A DNA stretch of 8,381 bases from Methanobacteriota archaeon (GTDB taxonomy: Archaea > Altiarchaeota > Altiarchaeia > IMC4 > QMZM01): assembly GCA_903930485.1 (NCBI GenBank), contig CAIYYO010000176.1, positions 1 through 8,381 of the forward strand, read 5' to 3'. This document shows, piece by piece, positions 1 to 6,352 of the stretch (the stretch's first letter is position 1; the number at the start of each line of letters is the position of its first letter). Below the pieces are notes generated by a model. That model was not told the origin of the DNA and did no database searches. It was given only the letters and a program-made list of their open reading frames with translations. The position numbers and the translations under genes are program-made.

Positions 1-839
1 ATGAGCGCTATTCCTATGACGATAGCCTGTACCGCCGTGATTATCGTGCCGACTGCGGTCATTACCTGGTTAAGCGTTATCACGATAAAGTCTTCGGCTC
101 CCTTTTTTTCGTTGCGGTCTAGCCTCATCTTCTCTTTTATCTTGTTTGCGATAGTCGTTACGTCGTAGCCGTCCTTTACCCGCACCATTATTTCTGCGTA
201 GTCGTCTTTTACGTTGAAGAGGTCTTTTTCGTCCGTTTGGGTTATGTACATCCTGGTATCCTGCTGCTTATTGCCGATCTTGCTTATGAACGAGATTACT
301 GTGAACTTTTTGCCGTTTATCGTTAGCTTGTCTCCTATCCGCAGGGGCTGGCTGAACACGTTGTCTGTGCCCCATAGCTGGTAGCCGATGGCAACTACTC
401 CCGTGTCCGATGTCTTGAATTTCTGCTGGCCTTTCTCTATCTTGATGCCGGTTCCCTGGAGGAGAATGTCCTGTGTTGCCGGGTCTAATCCTATCACTGT
501 CGAGTACACCGATTTGTCCCTGAATTTCGTGGGGGCGACTTTCCCAATGAAGCCTCCTGCCATGTCAACGCCAAGAACGCCTTTCACGACCTGCAAGTCA
601 TGGTCTGATAGAGTGGTAGCCCCGCCCCCGGGCCCGAATCCGCCTCCGGGCATTATAATTATCAGATTGGGGCCGAGTATGGAGAATTCCTGATTGATCG
701 CGTTCTGCAGGCCCTGCCCAAGCGATATGAGGGACACTATCGCAGATATCCCTATCACTATCCCTATTACTGTGAGCCAGCTTCTTATGCCCTTGTTCTG
801 GATACTCTTCAGCGAAATCTTAAGGAAGTCCTCGTACAT
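1..839 (-). CDS. MacB/FtsX-type ABC transporter permease (second of a tandem pair; 3' end beyond the window)
   Basis: This is the membrane subunit of a MacB-like (mechanotransmission) ABC transporter. I see 279 codons with no stop before the window edge. Residues about 18-42 form one long hydrophobic helix ending in ISLGQGL, followed by an extracytoplasmic MacB_PCD-like domain. That domain has a Gly-rich loop at 64-73 (PGGGFGPGGG). A second helix begins near residue 260 and is cut off, so the FtsX domain with the last helices lies outside the window. The ATG at 839 follows the upstream permease stop by six bases, so the two are surely co-transcribed; no strong ribosome-binding site is visible. 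The N-terminus closely parallels the neighbouring permease (MYEDFLKISLKSI against MWEDYFKLALEGI), which points to gene duplication. Inference: it pairs with that permease as a heterodimer served by the single ATPase upstream. The substrate is unknown. Confidence 0.93.
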   Translation of the reverse strand, partial: MYEDFLKISLKSIQNKGIRSWLTVIGIVIGISAIVSLISLGQGLQNAINQEFSILGPNLIIIMPGGGFGPGGGATTLSDHDLQVVKGVLGVDMAGGFIGKVAPTKFRDKSVYSTVIGLDPATQDILLQGTGIKIEKGQQKFKTSDTGVVAIGYQLWGTDNVFSQPLRIGDKLTINGKKFTVISFISKIGNKQQDTRMYITQTDEKDLFNVKDDYAEIMVRVKDGYDVTTIANKIKEKMRLDRNEKKGAEDFIVITLNQVMTAVGTIITAVQAIVIGIAL

Positions 840-845
840 TTTCTT

Positions 846-2069
846 TTATCTATACCGTAATGCATCTACCGGCTTCATCTTCGCGGCCCTTATCGCCGGG
901 AAGTATCCGGATGCAAGCCCAATGATTATGGAAAACAATAGCGCACCGAATATCAGGTCTGGTCCGGCGTAAAGCGAGTATTCAGGTATTCCGCCGACCT
1001 TCCTTACTATGTACTCTCCTATTACGCTTAGGCTGAAGCCTAGTATTAGCCCTATTATTCCCCCCACTATCCCCAGGATGCCTGATTCCATCATGAATAT
1101 CATCAGTATGTCGGAGTTGCGCGCTCCAATCGATTTCATCACGCCTATCTGCCGGGTACGTTCTATTACGGAGGTATACATCGTGGTCATTATGCCGACC
1201 GCGCCCACGAACAGCGATATGGCGGCTATCCCGGACAGCACCAAAGTCACTATGTTGAAGACCGTTTTGAACGCCGCAACTATGCTTTCCGCGGTCAGGA
1301 CCGAGAAGTCTTCCTCGTTTTTCTTGACGTCTCTTTTCTGGCGCAGCTTTTCAGTTATGCTGTTCGCAACGTCCGAGGGCGCGAATCCTTTCTGCACCTT
1401 TAATGTTATCTGGGCGTAGTTGGTCGTGTTGAACAGCGTCTGCGCGGTGTCCAAAGGTATTATTATCCTGCCGTTCTGCACAGGGTTTCCGGAGTCCTTG
1501 AGCACTCCTACAACGTCGAATTCCGTGTTGTTTATAATTATCTTGCTTCCAACGGTTATGTTTTTGTTGAAATTATCAGACCCAATGGTCGGCCCCACCA
1601 AGGCTTTGTACTTGTCCCCCTTACGCAGGACAGTACCCTTATCAACGTCTTGGGTCCCGGAGTCCTTCAGAAATTGCAGATATTGGGAATCGGTAGGAAC
1701 GCCGTAGATAGAGAGCAACTTGCTCTGTTTGTTGTATTCGACGGATTTGGTGCTCAGGATCAGGCCTAATGCAATTTGTACCCCGTGGACTTTCTTGACC
1801 GCGTCCAGGTCCGACTTGTCAAGCGTCGCGGAACTGAGGCTTCCCCCTGGTGCGCCTGAAGAAAAACCCCCGCCCCCGGGAGTGACGCTTATCCTGTCGC
1901 CGCCTACTTTCGAGAACTCGAGGTCGATGTACTGCTGCAGGCCTTGTCCCAGGGATATCAGGGTCACGACCGACATGATCCCTATGAACACGCCGAGCAT
2001 TGTGAGCCCGGTCCTAAGCTTCCTGTTGCTTATCCCTTCCAGGGCCAGCTTGAAATAGTCTTCCCACAT
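846..2069 (-). CDS. MacB/FtsX-type ABC transporter permease (first of a tandem pair)
   Basis: This is a complete 407-residue MacB-type permease, the usual family length. Helix 1 spans about 19-42. A MacB_PCD-like periplasmic core domain covers about 45-265 and includes a Gly/Ser-rich loop (64-80). The C-terminal FtsX domain has helices near 272-298, 323-350 and 370-391. Typical family signatures are visible: ERTRQIGVMKSIGAR at 303-317, the cytoplasmic coupling segment that contacts the ATPase, and the end SGYFPAIRAAKMKPVDALRY. The start ATG at 2069 has GAGG four bases upstream. It lies 42 bases downstream of the COG1361 gene, across two oligo-T runs, and six bases before the second permease. 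MacB-family transporters do not move substrate through the membrane. They use ATP-driven bending to drive an extracytoplasmic partner, in export, lipoprotein handling or signalling. Which of these applies here cannot be told. Confidence 0.96.
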   Translation of the reverse strand: MWEDYFKLALEGISNRKLRTGLTMLGVFIGIMSVVTLISLGQGLQQYIDLEFSKVGGDRISVTPGGGGFSSGAPGGSLSSATLDKSDLDAVKKVHGVQIALGLILSTKSVEYNKQSKLLSIYGVPTDSQYLQFLKDSGTQDVDKGTVLRKGDKYKALVGPTIGSDNFNKNITVGSKIIINNTEFDVVGVLKDSGNPVQNGRIIIPLDTAQTLFNTTNYAQITLKVQKGFAPSDVANSITEKLRQKRDVKKNEEDFSVLTAESIVAAFKTVFNIVTLVLSGIAAISLFVGAVGIMTTMYTSVIERTRQIGVMKSIGARNSDILMIFMMESGILGIVGGIIGLILGFSLSVIGEYIVRKVGGIPEYSLYAGPDLIFGALLFSIIIGLASGYFPAIRAAKMKPVDALRYR

Positions 2070-2081
2070 GTTTCCTCGAAT

Positions 2082-2095
2082 AAAAAATAGAAAAA
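2082..2095 (-). promoter_or_regulatory. Oligo-T element between the COG1361 gene and the first permease gene
   Basis: In the 42-base spacer the minus strand carries T5 (2095-2091) and T6 (2087-2082) runs. These lie only 13-26 bases before the permease ATG, so the A/T-rich patch is too close to be a TATA box for that gene. It more likely acts as a partial terminator that lowers permease expression relative to the ATPase and COG1361 protein, or it is simply an unstructured leader. Confidence 0.3.
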
Positions 2096-2111
2096 TAGAG
2101 AGGAGATGCCT

Positions 2112-3794
2112 TTAACCCTTTCTCTTGAAAAGCTTCCTGTCCAAAAATCCGGTTATCACGCCTATCAGCTTTGCCAGGAACCAGAGAACGATGTAGGCTA
2201 CCACCAACCCGACTAATATACCGACGCCGGATAGCAGCAGCGACAACGGGCTGCCGGTAGGCTGTTTCTGGGTGTAGTCCTGGATCGACAGCACGTTAAG
2301 GTTCAGCTGCACAGGGTCTATGTGGTCGATGTTGCTGTTCTGTTCCTTGTAGGTTACCTGGAAGAGCATGGGGATCGTCCCTGCCGACACGTTGTTATTC
2401 AGCTGTATCGTGAAGTCCTGGCTGTCGGTCGAATCGGAATCAAGGTTGCCGATGTATGCCTCGGAGGCGGACGTCACGTCGTAGTCCTTGGTCGGGAGCA
2501 TTTTCAGGTTCAGGAACTTGACCTGCGCGAATCCCTTGTTGACGACCATCACGGTGACTGTGCCCTTCGAGCCCGGGCCGAAAAGGGACGTGCTTTCAAG
2601 GATCGCCTTGATCTCGGGCTTTCCGTCCACTTGCAGGCCTATCGACTTCTGGATCGAATGCTGGGTCCCGGCCAGGTCGTAATAAGTGATCGTCAGAGGG
2701 ATGTCGTAGGCCTGTATGTTGGCCGCGGAGTCGACCGATGCCTGGAAGTTCAGGTCCTTCGAAGACTTGCTGCCGAACTGGCCCACGTATGTCTCCGACG
2801 ACCCTATGGCCGTGAAAGGAGTGTTGAGATCAAGTGTCACGCTTGCGTCCTTTGCTTCGGAATTCCCGACGTTCTCGATGCTGACTGTTATGTTGGCGAC
2901 GGAGCCCGGGCTGGCGCCTGCGAAAGACACGTCCGTTACTTTAAAGTCTACGTTGTATCTCTGGACGTCTATCCCGAGCGGAAGCGTCTCCTTCAGCGGG
3001 TTCCCGGATACGTCCGAGTAGTCGAGCTGTAGGCCGAAAGAGCATACGCCTATGTCGTGGGGCTGTATCAAGTAATCTAATTCGAAGCTCTGTCCCTTGC
3101 CTATGCTCCCTAGGTAAGTCCTAGACGAGCCGAGTATCGAAGCGCAAGCCGCCTGGGTCGAAGCCGCCGAGGCTGCTGTCGCAGAAGAAACTCCCGCAGA
3201 GGTCACAGGTATCAATGTGGCGAACAGGTCTCTCGCCCCGTACTGGGTGGTGCCGGTTATTACCAGCTTCGTGCTAACATCCTTATAGAAAGGGACCTGC
3301 TGAACAGCCAGCTGGAAATTGGCGTTGCCGTATATCCTTATCGGCAGATCGTATGATGTGAGCTGGTTATTTCTGCGCGTCCCGTCCTGATCGTAGCCGT
3401 CGAAACTTATCTTTACGGGCACCGTGTGCAACCCTATTGCGGCGTCCTTCGATATCGTTATCGTCGTCGAAACGCTTTTCGAGGTCAAAGGATCCATCCT
3501 GCCCAGGTCCCATCTCTTGTCTACCGAGACGTCGCTTGTTGCCGGGATGGAGAGCTGCACGTTCTCCGCAGCCTGGGTTCCTACGTTCTTTATCACGACC
3601 ACGAGGATGCCGGAGTCGCCGGGACCGAGATTGCTGTCGACGTGTGTCAGTTCGTAGTCGAGGACCATGTTCGTAGGCGTGACCGTAGCCGACGCAGAGG
3701 CCGCGCTCGGCAAAGTCTGCGCGCACGCCGTCCAGGCGGTAAAGGCTAATATCATCAGCACAACCATTCCCTTAAAGATTTTTCCGTTTTTCAT
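2112..3794 (-). CDS. Secreted, membrane-anchored COG1361 (S-layer-like) protein with four Ig-like repeats
   Basis: This 560-residue protein has an N-terminal signal sequence: basic start, hydrophobic core about 9-21, then TACAQT. Four beta-sandwich repeats follow at about 44-155, 157-277, 280-388 and 391-503. Three carry a recurring Y-[LVI]-G turn (TYLGSI 226-231, TYVGQF 335-340, AYIGNL 446-451), and the first has the related WDLGRM at 95-100. Repeats 1-3 contain a Y.D..G hairpin (YDQDG, YSDVSG, YYDLAG); in the fourth this has degenerated to YKEQNSN. This is the pattern of COG1361/CARDB/NEW3 domains. A single C-terminal helix (about 516-541) is followed by a basic tail ending KRKG, so the repeats face outward and the C-terminus is cytoplasmic. 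Its ATG overlaps the ATPase stop (ATGA), implying translational coupling. Inference: it is the extracytoplasmic partner of the MacB-like permeases, analogous in place but not in fold to MacA. It could instead be an envelope protein handled by the transporter. Confidence 0.9.
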   Translation of the reverse strand: MKNGKIFKGMVVLMILAFTAWTACAQTLPSAASASATVTPTNMVLDYELTHVDSNLGPGDSGILVVVIKNVGTQAAENVQLSIPATSDVSVDKRWDLGRMDPLTSKSVSTTITISKDAAIGLHTVPVKISFDGYDQDGTRRNNQLTSYDLPIRIYGNANFQLAVQQVPFYKDVSTKLVITGTTQYGARDLFATLIPVTSAGVSSATAASAASTQAACASILGSSRTYLGSIGKGQSFELDYLIQPHDIGVCSFGLQLDYSDVSGNPLKETLPLGIDVQRYNVDFKVTDVSFAGASPGSVANITVSIENVGNSEAKDASVTLDLNTPFTAIGSSETYVGQFGSKSSKDLNFQASVDSAANIQAYDIPLTITYYDLAGTQHSIQKSIGLQVDGKPEIKAILESTSLFGPGSKGTVTVMVVNKGFAQVKFLNLKMLPTKDYDVTSASEAYIGNLDSDSTDSQDFTIQLNNNVSAGTIPMLFQVTYKEQNSNIDHIDPVQLNLNVLSIQDYTQKQPTGSPLSLLLSGVGILVGLVVAYIVLWFLAKLIGVITGFLDRKLFKRKG

Positions 3795-4594
3795 TTTTCC
3801 TTTGATTTTTTTGTTTTTTTGTGATCGTTAGATTCGTCGTGTTCTGCCTGCAGCTCCCTCTTGCAAGCCTCGTGCCCGGGGTTGTCGTCTATGGATGTTA
3901 TCTTCCCGTCCTTGATGTTCACGATCCTTTCTGCGAATTTGGCGACGTTGGCGTCGTGTGTGACCATGATTATCGTCTTCCCTGCCTTGCAGTGGAAATC
4001 CGACAACATCTGCATGACCTCCCTGCCGGTCTTCTGGTCCAGGTTCCCGGTCGGTTCATCCGCGAGGATGACCTCAGGATCGTTGGATAGAGACCGCGCA
4101 ATCGCAACCCTCTGCTGCTGGCCTCCGGATAGTTCGGTGGGCTTGTGGTTCAGCCTCTGCCCGAGATCCACGGAATCAAGGAGCTCTTTAGCCTTTTTCT
4201 CCCTCAAATCTTTGTGCACGCCCTGGAAGGTCATCGGCAGCATCACGTTCTCTAGCGCCGTAAGTCCGGGCATCAGGTTAAAGGTCTGGAAAATGAACCC
4301 GATCCTCTTGCCCCTTATCTGGGCGAGGTCGCTTTCAGTGAGCTTTGATATGTCCTGGCCTGCGAGCAGGATGCGCCCCCTTGTCGGGACGTCGAGGCAT
4401 CCGACCATGTTCATTGCAGTCGATTTGCCGGAGCCGCTGGGCCCCATAATGGCTACGAACTCGCCGGGAAATATGTCAAGATTCAAGCCCTGCAGGGCAG
4501 GAACTTCGACGTCTCCCATGACATAGATCTTCCAGACGTCTTCGAGCCTTATGACCGGCTCCTTCCGGCCGTTCGAATCTGGTTCCTGAGGCAT
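3791..4594 (-). CDS. MacB/LolD-type ABC transporter ATP-binding protein
   Basis: This cytoplasmic ATPase powers the two downstream permeases. All motifs are intact: Walker A GPSGSGKST (51-59), Q-loop Gln103 in IFQTFNLMPGLTALENV, signature LSGGQ (155-159), Walker B VILADEP (175-181), D-loop NLD (184-186) and switch His213. The motif RIGFIFQTFNL and the overall layout are typical of the LolD/MacB/FtsE group rather than of importers. The fold ends around residue 235. About 30 further residues form a polar tail rich in Lys, Glu, His and Asp, ending KKTKKSKEK, which is longer than usual for LolD-type subunits. The ATG at 4594 lies ten bases after the regulator stop, with no clear ribosome-binding site. 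The gene end overlaps the COG1361 gene by four bases. One ATPase for two permeases implies a homodimer of this subunit serving a permease heterodimer. Confidence 0.96.
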   Translation of the reverse strand: MPQEPDSNGRKEPVIRLEDVWKIYVMGDVEVPALQGLNLDIFPGEFVAIMGPSGSGKSTAMNMVGCLDVPTRGRILLAGQDISKLTESDLAQIRGKRIGFIFQTFNLMPGLTALENVMLPMTFQGVHKDLREKKAKELLDSVDLGQRLNHKPTELSGGQQQRVAIARSLSNDPEVILADEPTGNLDQKTGREVMQMLSDFHCKAGKTIIMVTHDANVAKFAERIVNIKDGKITSIDDNPGHEACKRELQAEHDESNDHKKTKKSKEK

Positions 4595-4604
4595 TTTAAA
4601 GTTA

Positions 4605-5111
4605 TTACTTCGTTTTCAATGGTTTTATTTTGGTTTTAGACACTTTTTCGACGTCCTCTATCATGTGCACGAGTATTTTCTCGAATTCAAGCATCTGCCG
4701 GTGGTAGTCGCGCACTATCTCAAGCTTCCTTTTGGTTCGCTCGTCTCCTGCTCTGGTCTCGTATTTTGCTATGATTGCGGGCAGTATCTCCTTGGCGGGC
4801 TTGACGCCGCATTCGTATGCTACGACGAGCTTCTGCTTGTTCAGCTTGATGATGTCTTTCTCCATGTAGAAGAATGCCTTGCGCGTCTTGGGCTTCCTTA
4901 TCCGGGTCACGAATCCCATGGTCTCGAGCATCTTCATCATGTTGGATATCGAGGCAAGGCTGTATCCGGTCCTTTTCGCGATCTCGTCCATCGCCACGGA
5001 TTCGGGTTCGATGTACAGTATCGCGATAACGGTAGCCGGCATGTCGCCCCATCCGAACGATTTCCCGAAGGCGTTGAAGTAGTCGATGAAGTCTTTTTCG
5101 ATGGAATCCAT
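4605..5111 (-). CDS. GbsR/MarR-family winged-helix transcriptional regulator
   Basis: This 168-residue DNA-binding protein is first in the ABC operon. Residues about 25-85 form a winged helix-turn-helix: MDEIAKRTGYSLASISNMMKMLETMG (41-66) contains the turn and recognition helix. The segment RIRKPKTRKAFFYM (70-83) is the beta wing with its basic tip. The long helical C-terminal half (about 85-160) would form the dimer interface. The N-terminal helix, the GWGDMPATVIAILYIEP stretch and the overall length resemble the GbsR branch (COG1510) of the MarR group more than classical MarR. No metal-binding cluster is evident; Cys101 is the only cysteine. Position and ten-base spacing to the ATPase gene suggest autoregulation of the operon, perhaps in response to a compound the transporter handles or to envelope stress. 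The ligand is unknown. The ATG at 5111 has no Shine-Dalgarno sequence, consistent with a leaderless or short-leader message. Confidence 0.88.
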   Translation of the reverse strand: MDSIEKDFIDYFNAFGKSFGWGDMPATVIAILYIEPESVAMDEIAKRTGYSLASISNMMKMLETMGFVTRIRKPKTRKAFFYMEKDIIKLNKQKLVVAYECGVKPAKEILPAIIAKYETRAGDERTKRKLEIVRDYHRQMLEFEKILVHMIEDVEKVSKTKIKPLKTK

Positions 5112-5129
5112 TTTTACAAGTTTCAGTAT

Positions 5130-5160
5130 TCTCTAAAAGTTGTGATTAATATTATTGCAC
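5130..5160 (-). promoter_or_regulatory. Probable promoter of the regulator-ABC operon
   Basis: The A/T-rich stretch upstream of the regulator start contains two TATA-like candidates on the minus strand. One is AATAATATTAAT, about 35-45 bases before the ATG, which predicts a leader of about a dozen bases. The other is CTTTTAGA, about 21-28 bases before the ATG, which predicts a leaderless message. The 8-base palindrome TAATATTA (5147-5154) lies inside the first and could be part of an operator for the regulator. The choice between the two is not decided by the sequence. Confidence 0.45.
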
Positions 5161-5170
5161 CCAATGGCTT

Positions 5171-5185
5171 AAAAAACAGAAAAAA
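5171..5185 (-). terminator. Oligo-T terminator after the antiporter gene
   Basis: Reading the minus strand just past the antiporter stop at 5191, there are two T6 tracts, separated by four bases (5185-5180 and 5176-5171). Archaeal RNA polymerase terminates at such oligo-T tracts without needing a hairpin, and none is obvious here. The position, before the promoter of the next minus-strand operon, fits a true transcription boundary. Confidence 0.55.
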
Positions 5186-5190
5186 GACAT

Positions 5191-6261
5191 TTACGGGATC
5201 CCGTATGATATCTCCATCATCCTTATGTTCAGCACTATTATCACGAAGATGACGTACATCAGTATGAGGGCAAGGCCTTCCTGCCAGAGTATGTGCTTCT
5301 CCACCTCGACGAAGGTCGTGAACAAAAATGCGACGACGACCATGAAAAACGCGCTTACCATGAAGATCAATATGTTCGGCTCCAGGGGCTTGTCGCTCAG
5401 AAGCACCGCCAAGCCCAGAACCAGGGTGTTGTTCGCTACAACGCTTCCAATGATGTCACCGAAAGCCATATGCTTGTGCCTGAGAAGGATCGCGCCCGAA
5501 CCGAAGATCAGCTCCGGCATGGTCGTCCCGATGGATATCAGAAATAATCCGACCAGTATCGGCGGGGAAAGGAGGTCGGATGAAAGCCCCGCGGACGCGC
5601 TCACGAGATAGCCCGCGCTCACAAGAAGCAATACCAGGGCGACTGCGGCGGCCGCCAGGCTCCCTATGAATTCGCCTTGAGAAACGTCCAAAGAATATTG
5701 CTCGTCGCGAAACTTCCCCTGCTGATAGAACAGCCGTACGACGTAAACGAAGAACGCCCCCAATAGTATGTAGCCGTCGACCTTATCGAGACTCTTGCCA
5801 GTCAGCATGAGAACCAGGGGCAGGGCTGAGACAAGGAACATGTAAAGCGTATCGGTCCTGACAGCCTTGGTCTCGACCCTGACACCTTTCCTTAGAAGGG
5901 CCAGTATGCCCACTACCAGCGTGAGGTCGATTATGTTGGAGCCGATGACGTTTCCGAGAGACAGCTCCGCATGGCCGCTCAAGGCCGAAGTCACGCCGAC
6001 GAAAAGCTCCGGGACGGATGTCGCCAACGCGACAATCATGAAACCCACGACAAAGTCGCTCAACCGGAAATAGAAGGCTATCTTCGTCAGAGACTTCACC
6101 AGAAGCTCTGCCGAAACTATCAGGACAAAGCATGAGACTATGAAAAGCAGGAGATCCGCCGACAGGCCAGCGCCCACGATAGCATTGAACTGCTGGGATA
6201 CGGCCGTGAACGCATCGGTGTAGGTCATCGTGTAATCCAAAAGCCCGCTCGGGAATTGCAT
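5191..6261 (-). CDS. Sodium/calcium-type antiporter of the CaCA family (YrbG/NCX-like)
   Basis: This integral membrane cation exchanger of 356 residues has about ten helices and the two inverted alpha-repeats of the family. Alpha-1 is GFMIVALATSVPELFVG (73-89) followed by LGNVIGSNIID (102-112). Alpha-2 is GLFLISIGTTMPELIFG (238-254) followed by FGDIIGSVVANN (267-278). The central glutamates, Glu85 and Glu250, are present. An acidic connector (RDEQYSLD) lies between the halves. Family knowledge: such proteins exchange Na+ or H+ for Ca2+, but the actual ions cannot be read from sequence. I start the gene at ATG 6261, not at the in-frame TTG 6321. The TATA element at 6282-6288 lies about 24 bases before this ATG and would produce a leaderless message beginning near it, whereas the TTG lies upstream of that promoter. 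The gene appears to be a single-gene unit ended by the T tracts at 5171-5185. Confidence 0.92.
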   Translation of the reverse strand: MQFPSGLLDYTMTYTDAFTAVSQQFNAIVGAGLSADLLLFIVSCFVLIVSAELLVKSLTKIAFYFRLSDFVVGFMIVALATSVPELFVGVTSALSGHAELSLGNVIGSNIIDLTLVVGILALLRKGVRVETKAVRTDTLYMFLVSALPLVLMLTGKSLDKVDGYILLGAFFVYVVRLFYQQGKFRDEQYSLDVSQGEFIGSLAAAAVALVLLLVSAGYLVSASAGLSSDLLSPPILVGLFLISIGTTMPELIFGSGAILLRHKHMAFGDIIGSVVANNTLVLGLAVLLSDKPLEPNILIFMVSAFFMVVVAFLFTTFVEVEKHILWQEGLALILMYVIFVIIVLNIRMMEISYGIP

Positions 6262-6272
6262 ATATTCTTTAC

Positions 6273-6285
6273 ATAGTACTACTAT
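6273..6285. repeat. Interrupted palindrome in the divergent promoter region (candidate operator)
   Basis: The sequence ATAGTA-C-TACTAT is a perfect 6+1+6 inverted repeat. It covers one edge of the antiporter TATA box and the space before its predicted transcription start. A dimeric regulator bound here would block promoter access. It could be chance in an A/T-rich spacer. Confidence 0.35.
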
Positions 6286-6289
6286 AAAT
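6282..6289 (-). promoter_or_regulatory. TATA box of the antiporter gene
   Basis: The minus strand reads ATTTATAG, a good archaeal TATA element, centred about 24 bases upstream of the antiporter ATG at 6261. This spacing places the transcription start at or next to the ATG and decides the start codon. It overlaps an interrupted palindrome at 6273-6285. The other strand reads TATAAA and might also serve the divergent kinase gene, with a leader of about 40 bases. Confidence 0.6.
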
Positions 6290-6317
6290 GCTTTCAGGGG
6301 TCTTATTAACCCCCTCG

Positions 6318-6337
6318 ACAATAAATTCTAATAAGCG
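6318..6337 (+). promoter_or_regulatory. Possible promoter of the UbiB-type kinase gene
   Basis: The plus strand has AATAAATTCTAATAAG about 17-33 bases before the kinase ATG at 6353, a plausible TATA region giving a leaderless or very short-leader transcript. Competing candidates further upstream are TTATTAA (6303-6309) and TATAAA (6283-6288). The short GGAAAAG before the ATG is at best a weak ribosome-binding site. Confidence 0.35.
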
Positions 6338-6352
6338 AGCCCGGAAAAGAAG

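Noticed and set aside
624..660. A G/C-rich self-complementary patch in the second permease gene, possibly a regulatory structure
   Set aside because: It encodes the Gly-rich loop PGGGFGPGGG, and GGG/GGC/CCC codons explain it. The first permease has a similar loop at 1856-1880.
2322..3032. A 236-codon plus-strand open frame opposite the COG1361 gene
   Set aside because: It is fully antisense to a well supported gene. Its product is rich in Arg, Val, Gly and Asp with no recognisable domain, as expected from the reverse frame of a G/C-rich coding sequence.
3157..3200. An Ala/Ser-coding low-complexity tract in the COG1361 gene, considered as a microsatellite or phase-variable repeat
   Set aside because: The codons vary and there is no perfect tandem unit, so slippage is unlikely. 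It is treated only as a protein-level insertion.
3861..4526. A 221-codon plus-strand open frame opposite the ABC ATPase gene
   Set aside because: It mirrors the conserved ATPase motifs on the other strand and shows no family features of its own.
4665..5252. A 195-codon plus-strand open frame opposite the regulator gene and its upstream region
   Set aside because: It is antisense to the regulator, runs across the promoter and into the antiporter's 3' end, and has no plausible domain.
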